A stretch of DNA of 64,000 nt from Gigantopelta aegis (GCF_016097555.1 NC_054704.1:74506896-74570895); one strand, 5' to 3'. Positions 24,031 to 35,281 are shown, counted from the first letter of the stretch. Made by a program: numbers and translations. The notes: generated from the letters alone by a model not told the origin.

Positions 24031-24205
24031 ATATTGTACAGGCCCGTAGCATGGTGGACATTATTGGGGGGGGGGGGGGGGGGCAACTGAATTAGCGAGT
24101 TATTTGGTGGGTCCGGGGGCATGATTGTATATATACAGAGATATAATGTTAGTACACAACTTTTATAACGAAAAGTTGTATAGACACATAATTCGGTTAC
24201 ATTAA

Positions 24206-24584
24206 TAGGGCCTCCACGAGTCCGAAATATTGGACTCAGTACTCGAAGGTCAAATTCGACCCGGACCCGAGTACCCGATATGTATACTAGATGATACTGA
24301 GACTACGGAATAAAGTAACATAGCATTATGCATCTTTATTCAAACGCTGAACATGGATGCCAAATCATGCCATTGTATTAAATTCCACACATTCGACTTT
24401 TGTTTTCTCTCCATGTCTCATAGCCCTAAAATGTAACCGGCGACAAGACCATGGCAAAATAACGTAAAAAGTATAATTAAATGAGAGTGCTCTCTCTTTG
24501 CACAGGTACTCGAGTCCTGTGAGCGGACTCAGTCTTGCTAGACTTGGCCCGTGCCCGAGTACCCGAGTACTCGTGGATACTCTA
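24206..24584. mobile_element. hAT-like MITE with 8-bp target duplication
   Basis: It begins TAGGGCCTCCACGAGT and ends ACTCGTGGATACTCTA. TACATTAA (24198-24205) and TACATTAG (24585-24592) form an 8-bp duplication with one change. Inner blocks (CCCGAGTACCCGAGTACTCG) are mirrored imperfectly. An 8-bp duplication and TA-G ends fit hAT. No transposase is present. Confidence 0.8.
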
Positions 24585-24599
24585 TACATTAGTGACATG

Positions 24600-25069
24600 A
24601 CGTGCATGAGTATTAACATGATGTTTATAACATAAATAAATGCAAAATTACAGATACACATATATGCACGCAATAATCGAATTAAACAAATTTATATGTG
24701 GAAAATATCTGTCTAGCTAAACACTAAGTTGTGACCACAAATTCCACACGGTATTGTGTTCTAAAGATAAGATGATGGAAAATACTTTCTGTTGTTTTTT
24801 CAGTATATAAAACAAGAACGAAATAGATTTTGAAGATAATTTTAATCAGTATAATAATCAGTAATGTTATAGAAATTAAATACAAATGCCGCTCTCATAG
24901 CTAAAGGTGTATGTTAATAATTCTAACTATTTCTGTGATATCAAATGAAATAAAACAATGAACAGGTTAACATGGGTGCTTTTTAAAATTAGTTTTATAT
25001 TGCATTTCCAGCTTCGGTTTCACATATTCTGCAAACGTCATTGAAAGTAATCGTTCATTCCACGGTAGT
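24600..25069. other. possible 3' UTR of the minus-strand gene
   Basis: AT-rich and non-coding. On the minus strand an AATAAA occurs at about 24332-24337, beyond the hAT-like element, and could serve as a polyadenylation signal. Confidence 0.3.
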
Positions 25070-26562
25070 TTAAACCACACCAAAGATCCACGTCCACTTT
25101 CCTTGTTTCAAAATGTCTCTCCCTCCATCCTGCAAATATAAAGATACATGCATATAAATAAAAATAAAGAAAAAAGAAAAGAAAAAATATTGTGACGAGA
25201 CAACATTACGATTTCATCAGTCGCTATGCAGTAAGCTATTCCCGTACGAACCACTCGTATCGTGTGGCGTCGACTCTTAATGAAGTGAACAGATGAGAAG
25301 CCAGTTAAAGCGGCTATTGGATGTCAAACATTTGGTACTTTTTGACACATCCTAGAGGAAACCCGCTACATTTTCCCATTCCCGTAAGATGGACTGAGAC
25401 ACTGTGTACAGATCGAAGTTAAATACTAACCGGTACGTAAGATGGAATGAGATACTGTGTACATATTGAGGTTAACTACAAATCGTTGAGTAAAATGGAC
25501 TGAAACACTGTGTACAGATTACAGGTAAATACAAATCGTTGAGTAAGATGGACTGAGACACTGTGTATAAATTACAGGTAAATACAAACCGGTACGTAAT
25601 ATGGACTGGGACACTGTGTACAGATTGAAGTTAAATACAAACTGGTATGTAATATGGACTGGGACACTGTGTACAGATTGAAGTTAAATACAAACCGGTA
25701 TGTAATATGGACTGGGACACTGTGTACAGATTGAAGTTAAATACAAACCGGTACGTAAGATGGACTGAGACACTGCGTACAGATTGAAGTTAAATACAAA
25801 CCGGTATGTAATATGGACTGGGACACTGTGTACAGATTGAAGTTAAATACAAACCGGTATGTAATATGGACTGGGACACTGTGTACAGATTGAAGTTAAA
25901 TACAAACCGGTATGTAATATGGACTGGGACACTGTGTACAGATTGAAGTTAAATACAAACCGGTACGTAAGATGGACTGAGACACTGCGTACAGATTGAA
26001 GTTAAATACAAACCGGTATGTAATATGGACTGGGACACTGTGTACAGATTGAAGTTAAATACAAACCGGTATGTAATATGGACTGGGACACTGTGTACAG
26101 ATTGAAGTTAAATACAAACTGGTACGTAAGATGGACTGGGACACTGTGTACAGATTGAAGTTAAATACAAACCGGTACGTAAGATGGACTGAGACACTGC
26201 ATACAGATTGAAGTTAAATACAAACCGGTACGTAAGATGGACTGAGACACTGTGTACAGATTGAAGTTAAATACAAACCGGTACGTAAGATGGACTGAGA
26301 CACTGTGTACAGATTGAGGTTAAATGCTAACCGGTACGTAAGATTGACTGAGACACTGCTTACAGATTGAGGATAAATACTAACCGGTACGTAAGATTGA
26401 CTGAGACACTGCTTACAGATTGAGGATAAATACTAACCGGTGAGTAAGATGGACTGTGACACTGTGCACAGATTGACATGTAGTACTGACTGCTGGTCGC
26501 CTTGTTGACCACACGCTGGAGAGAAGGTCTCTTTCTGCTCACAACTCTGGCGTATCTAGAAG
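25070..26562 (-). CDS. candidate 3' end of a second host gene (two exons)
   Basis: On the minus strand, CTATTTACAG precedes an open 125-bp exon (26562 down to 26438) reading SRYARVVSRKRPSLQRVV, then NKATSSQYYM and CAQCHSPSYSP, before a GTTAGT donor. It ends in phase 0. The next exon follows TATATTTGCAG (25129 down to 25070) and reads DGGRDILKQGKWTWIFGVV, then TAA. The phases fit, and the first exon is clearly richer in GC than its surroundings. The product is not recognised; the basic SRKRPSLQR stretch and a CxxC pair are the only motifs. Upstream exons were not found. Confidence 0.42.
25385..26437. repeat. 54-bp minisatellite, about 20 copies
   Basis: The unit contains GGTAYGTAAKATGGACTGRG, ACACTGTGTACAGATTGAAG and TTAAATACAAACC. 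Copies fall into TATGTAATATGG/GGGACA and TACGTAAGATGG/GAGACACTGCG types. The right-hand edge unit runs into the candidate exon at 26438-26562. It lies in the intron of the candidate minus-strand gene. Confidence 0.95.
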
Positions 26563-27049
26563 CTGTAAATAGAAAGACAAGTATCCAGGGCTTCGTAACA
26601 TGCCGACATAAGACCTTGGATACGTTTTATATGTTCATGTTCCAGTACTAGTTCCAAGCCACGGTGAGTTCATTGATCAGTGTAAAGACATTATAAGATC
26701 ACTTTGTCTCTTCTCACGATCAATTACGAGGAATGGAAGGAAAGTTCTGAGGCTTACTACGAAGTATGTATAATACACCATTAACATTGCATGCACGTGT
26801 TACTACATAGGCTGACTAGCCACAGGTCTATGGCGCCAAATTTTAGGGGCGGGGAAATCTTTGCATATTGTATGAAATTCCACTTTTTCGCTAAGTATGG
26901 GCGCACAAGTATTAGTGGCCAATGAGTGCCAAATACTCAAATACGTCTATTAAATACACTACTTACTACTTCCGATGCTTAGGCCTACAGGCTGCATTTG
27001 AACCAAATAAACTACCTGACAACATGTTTCTGCTCAGAACCTTTTAGCC
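26563..27049. other. no feature recognised
   Basis: Presumed intron of the candidate minus-strand gene; nothing recognised. Confidence 0.4.
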
Positions 27050-27112
27050 ATCCCCCAAAGACCTAAGCATTACCTCACTGTTCTGAACTACTAACCCAGA
27101 TGGCTGAGGTTA

Positions 27113-27795
27113 GGGGTCATCCATTTAGTACGTACGCACAATTTTCCGATTTTTTGCACCCCCCCCCGTACGCATGCGTACGCCAGTGCCCATACCCCCC
27201 CCCCCCCCCCCCTTGCGTACATACGCAAAAGATCGTCAGTCAGTACCAGTAAATGTAGACAATGCCACCGTCGATGTCATCATGGTATACTATAATTAAT
27301 GAATACTGCTCATTGTACAAATGTATTAAACAATGTATTAAAAAATTCAAATCATGTTTAATGATTTAATCACAAAACTATAAAACTGGAACTAACTCGG
27401 AATCGTCATCCTTCAGCAACTTCCATTCGGCCGCGGCAAGTTCCTGAACCTCGCCCGCCTTCTTGGTTGGGTTTACACATTTAATACATTTCAAAAGTTG
27501 GGAATATTTGTCATAATTATCACCACCGGAGGCCATTTTCTTGGCCATGCATGCGTGCGTCAAATGACACAAAGGTCATGCAGTGGAATGACACAAAGAG
27601 TTAGTATGGCGAACAAAACAGGCGCCGACGATCTAGAACGTCAGTAAATAATCAAATTAACTATATATATATATTTTAATTTTACCCTAATAACACCCCC
27701 CCCCCCCCCGCCGTACGCAAGCGTACGCAAAATGGCTCTTAAATTTTCAACCCCCCCACCCCCCCAAAATGCGTACGTACTAAAAGTATGCCCCC
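27113..27795. mobile_element. 683-bp TIR element with TTA target duplication
   Basis: TTA stands on both sides (27110-27112, 27796-27798). The left end reads GGGGTCATCCATTTAGTACG, then TACGCA; the right-end complement reads GGGGGCATACTTTTAGTACG, then TACGCA. Inner CGTACGCATGCGTACG and CGTACGCAAGCGTACG palindromes next to C runs are also mirrored. I recall similar ends in other marine invertebrates; the superfamily is uncertain (Harbinger-like by its TSD). Confidence 0.75.
27378..27536 (-). CDS. small unrecognised protein inside the TIR element
   Basis: From the second in-frame ATG (context GAAAATGGCC) it gives 52 residues: MASGGDNYDKYSQLLKCIKC, then VNPTKKAGEVQELAAAEWKL and so on, ending in VPVL. 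An upstream ATG at 27572 would add 12 residues. The local GC rise and sensible composition suggest real or recently real coding, perhaps the first exon of a transposon protein. No family was recognised; CIKC could bind metal. Confidence 0.35.
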   Translation of the reverse strand: MASGGDNYDKYSQLLKCIKCVNPTKKAGEVQELAAAEWKLLKDDDSELVPVL

Positions 27796-28039
27796 TTATG
27801 TGTTCAGGACCTGCCTATATAAACAGAAACTGAGGTAACCAAAATCGAACAACTCCATTAAAATGAATGTTAATAATGAACATTAGAGGGATAATATGTA
27901 AGCCATCTTGAAAGAAATGGCCACCATATTGAAAATTGATGTGGTTTATTGATTGGATTTGTTTGTTTTGTTTTTGTTTGTTGTGTTGTTGGGGTCTACT
28001 TTGACCCACAGGCGTACGGACTTCCATTTTAGTAGAGGG

Positions 28040-28290
28040 GCAGCCTGGCTTTAGCCCGAATTAAACGAAAATGTCCGAATCTCGATAACAACATTTATTC
28101 ATATTATCATCACTACCAAACAGCTATATAGGGCTGCAAAAGAATCATTACGCGTTTTAAAAATGGTTTACAACTAATTTTGACGGTAGAATGATGGAAA
28201 TGTATGGTAAAAATGTCTCAGGTTAGCACATTTTGTCCGAATATCTGTATTATTTTTGCCCGAATGTGAAGTTTTGCTCCAGCACTAGGG
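28040..28290 (-). repeat. dispersed repeat R1, reverse copy
   Basis: The complement carries CCCGAAT, GTCTCAGG (GAGAC region), TTTCCATCATTCTACC, TATATAGCTGTTTGGTAGT and ATGAATAAATGTTGTTATC, the same order as the forward copies. Confidence 0.72.
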
Positions 28291-28484
28291 AGACATTTAC
28301 CCCCGCCCCCTGTCTCGTACGATTATGCTTTGACCCCATATTTTCCACACCCACACCCATAAGCACGGGTACCAAAACGTTTCTGTTTACATATATGATA
28401 AAGAATATAAATACAGGTCTAAAAATGTCTTCCCCTTTTGGCACTTCGCTCATTCTGAAACAGGTCTAATATTGCAATAATAAG

Positions 28485-28612
28485 TGAGCTCCGTGGTGTA
28501 GTGGATAATGAAGCTGACAGTGGTTCAAATCCCGTCAATGGTGGCTCACACTATCATTCATCTTTCTCGTCTATCAGCGTCTGCTCTAGTGGTGTCGTTA
28601 AAGAAAACACAC
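28485..28612 (+). mobile_element. SINE with a different tRNA-like head (D type) and A1 tail end
   Basis: GTGAGCTCCGTGGTGTAGTG (A-box region), GGTTCAAATCCCG (B box) and closing GGTGGCTCAC allow a 6-bp acceptor-type pairing. Only 50 bases later the A1 tail end TGCTCTAGTGGTGTCGTTA then AAGAAAAC follows. Confidence 0.65.
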
Positions 28613-28659
28613 TTCTATCACCCTCTGCCTATCATTCTCATTATCTAATAAATAAATAA

Positions 28660-28660
28660 A

Positions 28661-28742
<82 letters not shown>
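28660..28742. repeat. (AT)n microsatellite
   Basis: About 40 AT units. Confidence 0.98.
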
Positions 28743-28749
<7 letters not shown>

Positions 28750-28802
28750 CCAATTTCTCACACGATTTCAGTCTGTTTCAACCGTGTCTGTTAATTTTCT
28801 TT

Positions 28803-29620
28803 GTTTTCTGAGCAGTCCACACCAACGTCCTCCACGGGTGCAGTCTTTTGTGTACTTCCAGGGATGGGGTGTAGCCCAGTGGTATAGCGTCCACCTGATG
28901 CGCGGTCGGTCTATGATCGACCCCCGTCGGTGAGCGCATTGACCTATTTCTTATTCCAGCCAGTGCATCACGACTGGTATATCAATGACCGTGGTATGTG
29001 CTATTCTGTCTGTGGGATGGTGCATATAAAAGATCCCAAGTTGCTACTAATGAAAAAATGCTGCGAGGTTTCCTCTCTAAGACTATTTGTCAAAATTACC
29101 AAATGTTTGATATCCAATAGTCAATGATTAATAAATCAATGTGCTCTAGTGGTGCCGTTAAACAAAACAAACACATTGTGTACTTCCCACCTGGCATCCT
29201 TGTCCTCTGCCGCTAATAAAGCTGGTCTGACCCACGACACTAACGACCGCCGGTAATAGGGAAGTATAGTAGGTGGTTACAAGTGCCTCTTAACAATTCC
29301 AGAAGTAACTACCAAACACTTTCGGAATGAATGTATGTTTAACGACACCCCAGCACGAAAAATACATCGGCTATTGGGTGTCATACGGACACTCTCCGAG
29401 GTGGTCAGACTAAGCCCACAGATAAAGCTGATTGAAAATGGCAGGTGTGTGGCACAGATTGCTACAAGAGACAAGCACCTGCCGCGGTTGGAGAGACAAG
29501 GACTGGGATGTGGAGGTGGACAGCGAAAGAAGTTGAAAGATAGGAGTTGCCAGATCGAAAAGATATGAGATGGAATTCAAATGATAGAAAGGAAAAGGGC
29601 AGTGGTTTAAAAAAAGAAAA
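28803..29620 (+). repeat. dispersed repeat R2 interrupted by a SINE
   Basis: It matches 37090-37525 (TCCTCCACGGGTGCAGTC; CTAATAAAGCTGGTCTGACC; GGACTGGGATGTGGAGGTGG) once the SINE at 28860-29176 is removed. A segment at 29330-29396 (GTTTAACGACACCCCAGCAC ... ATCGGCTATTGGGTGTCA) is absent from the other copy and looks like a piece of another SINE family. Confidence 0.8.
28860..29176 (+). mobile_element. SINE, A1-tail family, with 11-bp target duplication
   Basis: Full copy: head GTAGCCCAGTGGTATAGCG, GCATATAAAAGATCCC, tail GTGCTCTAGTGGTGCCGTTA. TGTGTACTTCC flanks it (28849-28859, 29177-29187), and the uninterrupted target survives at about 37150. Confidence 0.93.
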
Positions 29621-29944
29621 AAAGAAGCAATAATTCCAATCTGTAAATACGCTTTTGTTATAAATGTTTGTAATGGTCCAAATGACATGCGACTTAAAAA
29701 TCCAACGTTCATAACTCCATCAGTTTAACACTACTTTCAATGCTTAAAACAGAAAAAAAGAAATTGAAAAAAAAAAAAAGGAAAAAAAAAGAAGGGAAAG
29801 AACAGAAATCGTTTCAGAGTAAGGTTTTTAAAATTATTTTATTATTTTTAAAACTATTAAAAGTCGCTGTTTCACATTATTTGTTAATATTAATCAGTAA
29901 ATGTGCAGGGAGAGGGTTTAGGGGGTCGAAACCCCTTTCTGTTC

Positions 29945-30050
29945 AATCAAAAAATTGTTTCCCAATATATCCCCCCCCCCCCCCGTTATATGCTACTTTC
30001 GACAGTTTACACCCCAACCCCCCCACCCCCCCCCCCCCCCCCCCCCCTGC
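29945..30050. repeat. C-rich tracts
   Basis: Two long C runs. The Pro-rich frames over them are artefacts. Confidence 0.9.
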
Positions 30051-30101
30051 TAAAATTCCTGCACAAGCGCCTGCTGAGAGTACTGCTAAAGCAATACATG
30101 T

Positions 30102-30440
30102 CCTCTACTGGGACCTACCGGCCTCGGTGGCGTCGTGGCAGGCCATCAATCTACAGGCTGGTAGGTACTGGGTTCGGATCCCAGTCGAGGCATGGGATTT
30201 TTAATCCAGATACCGACTCCAAACCCTGAGTGAGTGCTCCGCAAGGCTCAATGGGTAGGTGTAAACCACTTGCACCGACCAGTGATCCAAATCGGAAGAG
30301 TAGCCCATGTAGTGGCGACAGCGGGTTTCCTCTCAAAATTTGTGTGGTCCTTAACCATATGTCTGACGCCATATAACCGTAAATAAAATGTGTTGAGTGC
30401 GTCGTTAAATAAAACATTTCTTTCTTTCTACTGAGACCTA
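30102..30440 (+). mobile_element. SINE, B family, internally deleted
   Basis: Head CCGGCCTCGGTGGCGTCGTG, box GGTTCGGATCCCAGTCG, tail GAGTGCGTCGTTAAATAAAA plus TTTC repeats. About 60 bp of core are missing after GACCAGTGATCC. Flanks CTACTGGGACCTA and CTACTGAGACCTA form a 13-bp duplication. Confidence 0.92.
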
Positions 30441-30537
30441 CAAAATGCATGGGCCATAACTCTGTCAATAATGGATAAATTCTTTTTTTGACAGTTATGA
30501 CCCTTGAACAAATTTGCATGAAAGTTAAACTTGATTT

Positions 30538-30760
30538 GGCGGTTAAGCCATCTGACAAAAGGCTGGTAGATACTGGGTTCGCAGCCCGGTACCTGATCCC
30601 ACTCAGAGAGAGTTTTAACGACTCATTGGGCAGGTATAAGACCACCACTACATCCTCTTCTCTCTAACTAGACAGCCCAGATAGCTGAGGTGTGTGCCCA
30701 GGACAGCGTGCTTGAACCTAAATTAGACATAAGCACGAAAATAAGTTGAAATGAAATGAT
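30538..30760 (+). mobile_element. SINE, C family
   Basis: Contains AAGGCTGGTAGATACTGGGT, GCAGCCCGGTACC, CAGATAGCTGAGGTGTGTGC and the GAAATGAAATGA end. Confidence 0.88.
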
Positions 30761-30990
30761 TTGGCCATAACTGGGGAAAATGGATAAAACCAGGAGCGTG
30801 TGCATGGGGGAGGGGGGGGGGGGAGTCGAATCATGCTCCCCCAGGAAATATATTGAAAAAAACAAAGAAAAAGAAAATGTGCTTGAGCACGGAGGAGTTT
30901 TAACCACCGAAACCCTCCCTCTGCACAGAAAATCAAACTTGATGTGTAACGTTACATAATAAAATATATGCTCAGTGTCATCAGGCACTG

Positions 30991-31142
<152 letters not shown>

Positions 31143-31756
31143 GGAGTCTGAAACTATATGTGGGACTGAAGGACTGACAAACAAAGCCTATAATCCCCTC
31201 CGGTTGGACCGACAGGGGAATTAAAAACAAACAAACTTATTTCATAGTATTTTCTTTTAATGAAATACACGTTGTTAAACACTTGGAGTTATAAAAAATC
31301 ATTGTTATTGTCCGTCTTGTATTGTTAAAAAAGTTGGCAAAACATACACATAGGCAAACTGATTACATAGCACCATGATTGAACAAAACACGTACCAACT
31401 TAAAAAAACCCCAAACAAATAAATAAATAAGTAAACAAATAAAAATTGAAACAAACGTATCAGATTGTGTCAAACATGGTTTTCAGTTAATTTTTTTTTG
31501 TCTTTTGAATCGGCAACGTAACATTTATCTAGGACCTACGTGTCCATTTGCACGTTCATAGAATTCGCCACCTAACATCTTTCGATTGATAGGTCTATAC
31601 TGTCAAAATAAATAGCTGATTTCTATGTAACATAATAAAATAACGCACACAAATTGTGTTCACAGTGACAATGTATAGGGTATTTTATTTGAGGGCGAAT
31701 CTCCTAGACAAACAGACAGACAGACAGACAGAAATATAGTTTATTAACGTAACACC
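31143..31756. other. no feature recognised
   Basis: AT-rich spacer; only a short CAGA repeat near 31710. Confidence 0.5.
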
Positions 31757-31766
31757 TCACTGCAAT

Positions 31767-32083
31767 CGAGGAGCCGGACGTAGCCCAGTAGTAAAGCGCG
31801 CGGTCGGTCTGCGATCGATCCTCGTCGGTGGACCCATTGGGCTATTTCTCATTCCAGCCAGTGCACCACAACCGGTATATCAAAAGCCGTAGTATGTACT
31901 ACCCTGTCTGTGGGATGATACATATAAAACATCCCTTGCTGTTAATCGAAAAAAGTAGACCATGAAGTGGCGACAGCGGGTTTCCTATCTCAATATATGT
32001 GTGGTCCTTAATCATATGTCTGACGCCATATAACCGTAAATAAAATGTGTTGAGTGCGTCGTTAAAGAAAACATTTCCTTCAT
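31767..32083 (+). mobile_element. SINE, A2-tail family, with 10-bp target duplication
   Basis: Head GGACGTAGCCCAGTAGTAAA, core, GAAGTGGCGACAGCGGGTTT, tail GAGTGCGTCGTTAAAGAAAA. TCACTGCAAT flanks it (31757-31766, 32084-32093). A few bases of the head after the A box are lost. Confidence 0.93.
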
Positions 32084-32327
32084 TCACTGCAATAACAAAA
32101 TGCCGCATATTGCTCCCGAGTGAACTTTATAAACGGTTTCGCAAAAATGTACCGCATTATTTTCTAAAATATCATATCGGGACTTTATTTTGCAATTAAG
32201 CGGTAAACATGTAGTATCGCCATTGGTGTTTGTATCGCAGTATATTGCAATATATGAATGTGTACTGTGATACACATATCAATATATTGTGCTGTGCAAG
32301 ATGGTGTCAAAATCAATAGTTGCATTA

Positions 32328-32712
32328 AAGAAAGAAATGTGTTATTTAACGACGCACTCAACACATTTTATTTACGGTTATATGGCGTCAGACATATGGT
32401 TAAGGACCACACAGATTTTGAGAGGAAACCCGCTGTCGCCACTACATGGACTACTCTTTCCAATTAGCAGCAAGGGATCTTTTATTTGCACTTCCCACAG
32501 GCAGGATAGCACAAACCATGGCCTTTGTTGAACCAGTTATGGATCACTGGTCGGTGCAAGTGGCTTACACCTACCCACTGAGCCTTGCGGAGCACTCACT
32601 CAGGGTTTGGAGTCGGTATCTGGATTAAAAATCCCATGCCTCGACTGGGATCCGAACGCAGTACCTACCAGTCTGTAGACCGATGGCCTAACCACTACGC
32701 CACCGAGGCCGG
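32328..32712 (-). mobile_element. SINE, B family, full length, with 15-bp target duplication
   Basis: Complete reverse copy ending CGCCACCGAGGCCGG. TCAATAGTTGCATTA flanks it on both sides (32313-32327, 32713-32727). It is one of the best intact B copies here. Confidence 0.95.
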
Positions 32713-32727
32713 TCAATAGTTGCATTA

Positions 32728-33121
32728 ATAATAATTGTTATATTCATTTAGTAAACTATTACTGTTGTCAGTTGTATTGTTACGTTAGAAATGTCCACAG
32801 CAAAAGTTTCGTAATAGACACTAAAGCAAACTGATAATTTGATAATTGCTGATTAATAATAATAATTTTTAAAAACATGTTTGCATTTACGCACGAGCGC
32901 ATGTGAGTACGTTTTTTCTTTAAATACTAAAATAATAAATCTAAAAACGTCTACCAAACAAATTGTTTTATTAGTATTCTATTATAAATATATAGTTTAC
33001 GTTACAATATTAAATATTTATTTATATATGTTATTAATATCTCTTATTTACTAAATATAATAATAAAGCAGATACATGAATTGGCAGTAGACGTAAACTA
33101 ATGTTCGCAATTGGCTTAACT
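32728..33121. other. AT-rich spacer
   Basis: No feature recognised. Confidence 0.5.
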
Positions 33122-33512
33122 GGACAGATCCTAGTTTTTAAACAGTAAGGCATATATATATATATTTTTTTTTTACCTAGACCCTAATTTCAAGTCGTAA
33201 AAATGGACACTGAGTTTGGTTAATTTACAAACCTGTAACAAATTTGGATACAACAGAGTGAAACAAGAGTCTGTGACGTTGAAATGCCCTTTAAAACAGA
33301 CTAAACCACGACTCGATAACCGTTACTTCTCAGACGCACGAGCGTTTTTAAAAATATGAAAAATACATTTTGTTGTATTAGAAACACTAGAAACACTTCG
33401 GTTATACGGAAATGGATAATCTAAACAAATATAAGTAATGTTTGATTTCAGTGATAAAAAACGGCTCTAATAGTAAAAATGTGCCTTAGTGTTTAATAAC
33501 TAGGGTCTGTCC
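33122..33512. mobile_element. MITE with GGACAG...CTGTCC termini
   Basis: GGACAGATCCTAGTTTTTAA at the left and its diverged complement (TAACTAGGGTCTGTCC) at the right are inverted over about 32 bp. The inside (TTTGGATACAACAGAGTGAA; AACAAGAGTCTGTGACGTTG) is found again, reversed, at 58088-58446. No coding capacity. Confidence 0.8.
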
Positions 33513-33798
33513 CTTCCGTGAAAAGTTCCATAACGTGTGTTTAGTACATGTATAAAGCCGTTTTTAAAACGTGTACCATGATATATCGTATGGTGACTTT
33601 TGTATCGCAATAAGCGATAAACCGGTAATACTGTACCTGTTTCTGACTTGGAAACGGCAGACCACAGAAAGGTCACAGCTATGAGGATGTATCTTTTTTT
33701 ACCTAGAGCAAAAAAACACAAAACAAGCAATAATTTAATCAACTTAATAATAACAACAGTAATTATAACAACAACAACAACAACAGCAACAACTAGAA

Positions 33799-34317
33799 TA
33801 GGAAGTAGCCATCTGAGATCTTCGCAACACACTGGCCATACCGAAAAATATATAGGTACACGGATATTCTGTTGGATTTGGTTATTTGGTTACTCTCCGC
33901 GAACCGCCCTTGTCAGTACTTCAGTCTTCCTAGATGGGATCAGCAAAGAAGAATGGGCTGTTGAGCTGCCTGTTTTGGCCTACGCCGAACCGCCCCTGAC
34001 GACCCTGAATCTCTCTTCGAAGGGGCGGCGACGCGGAAGTGACTTTCCCTGGCAGATGAGCTGCCGGCTTTGGTCTTCCCCGAACCATCCCTGTCCGTAC
34101 TGGAGACTTCTTGGATGGAATAAGCAAAGCAGAAGGGGTAGTATCCCCCCCCCCCCCCCCAACAGTGGAGCTGCCGGTTTGGCCCCAGGACCGCCCTTGA
34201 TAGCGCTGGAGTTATCTTCGAAGGGGCGGGACCGCCCCGCAGATGATTTGCCGGCATTAGGAAGTAGCAATCTTCGCAACAAAAATTATGGCCATACCGA
34301 AAAACAGGTACACAGAG
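33799..34317. repeat. imperfect 90-95-bp tandem array framed by short direct repeats
   Basis: Four GC-rich units each start near GAACCGCCC or a variant (33900, 33988, 34082, 34188) and carry GAGCTGCC..TTTGGCC. Units 1 and 3 share TTCTTGGATGGAATAAGCAA; units 2 and 4 share CTTCGAAGGGGCGG. The flank AGGAAGTAG..ATCTTCGCAACA ... GGCCATACCGAAAAA occurs on both sides (33799-33862 and 34259-34317). Confidence 0.7.
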
Positions 34318-34339
34318 GAGCCAAATTTGTTCCATAGGC

Positions 34340-35276
34340 TGAATTTTGATTAGTCGAAGGCGGCCACCTTGTTTGAGATATCTTAAAATTTTTAGTGTAT
34401 TTAAATGGCTTCACGCACTTTATTATTTCCACCAAATTTCGCTTTCATCGCCTCATTAGTTTTGAAGATACGCTGGTTCAAGTGAAATCAAATATGGCGC
34501 CATAAATCAAAGATGTGACCCCTCCATTTCATTGCACTTGACTAAGTGATTTCAGAGAAAATAGGTTTAAAAAAATAAAAAATAAAATAAAAAAAAAAGT
34601 ATAATTTAAGATGACTGCCATATCCTTTGACCTACATATACATGAGAAATCGTCCGGAATGAAACACCTAACCCAAACAAAACCAATAGGATTTCGCCGC
34701 TCACGCGGCTTGGATTAATAATAATAATTATAATAATTATAATAATAATGAAGAAGTGAAGATCGAGAATAAGTTTGTTTTTAGATACATCATGGAGAAA
34801 TAAAAATGTTACATTCTAACTTCATCTTGAAATTTTTATTTTACAGAATATAACTGAAAAAGCAAAAGTTAGTAAAACGTTGTTTTAAATTAGAACTAAA
34901 TAAAAATGATAACTCGAGCAAGTATAATAAATAATCCAGAGTTGGTATTTTTTATTATTATTATTTGCTACATTCATCCCTACAAGTCCAGATAAAATAT
35001 TATGCATGTACTTGTTACACTAAAGTCCTAATACAACATCGAAAAAAAAATAATATATTAAAACATAATAATAATAAAACTAGGATAATTCCTTTTTTCT
35101 AGGTAGAATCAGATTCTCAAAAGCACCTAATGTATTTATTTATTTATTGGGCCTAATAACCTTTGAAACATCCTTTCCGCTCGTTTAAAATTAAAACATT
35201 TTTAAGTTATGAAAAGAAATACAAAAGCCCATGTAACAATGTATTTTCTTAAATATTGTCATTGTCCACATCAATG
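34340..35276. other. spacer with a possible retroposon 3' end at 34660-34750
   Basis: GCCGCTCACGCGGCTTGG (a small hairpin) is followed by a TAATAATAAT tail, the look of a non-LTR retroposon 3' terminus. The rest is unassigned. Confidence 0.35.
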
Positions 35277-35281
35277 ATTGT

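Larger units (their letters stand above)
27050..27850 (+). mobile_element. C-family SINE remnant split by a DNA element
   Basis: Left piece CTCACTGTTCTGAACTACTA then CCCAGATGGCTGAGG; right piece TGTGTTCAGGACCTGC. Together they match the CAGATAGCTGAGGTGTGTGC region of C-family SINEs. The element at 27113-27795 separates them. Confidence 0.6.

Noticed and set aside
25385-26470. CRISPR-like array
   Set aside because: The 54-bp units are contiguous with no unique spacers, and the genome is eukaryotic.
29740-30229. Lys-rich then Pro-rich frames
   Set aside because: They cross an A/G-rich run and two C runs and then enter a SINE.
30151-30648. 165-residue frame on the minus strand
   Set aside because: It is the B and C SINE sequences read through. 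The same peptide phrases recur at every SINE copy.
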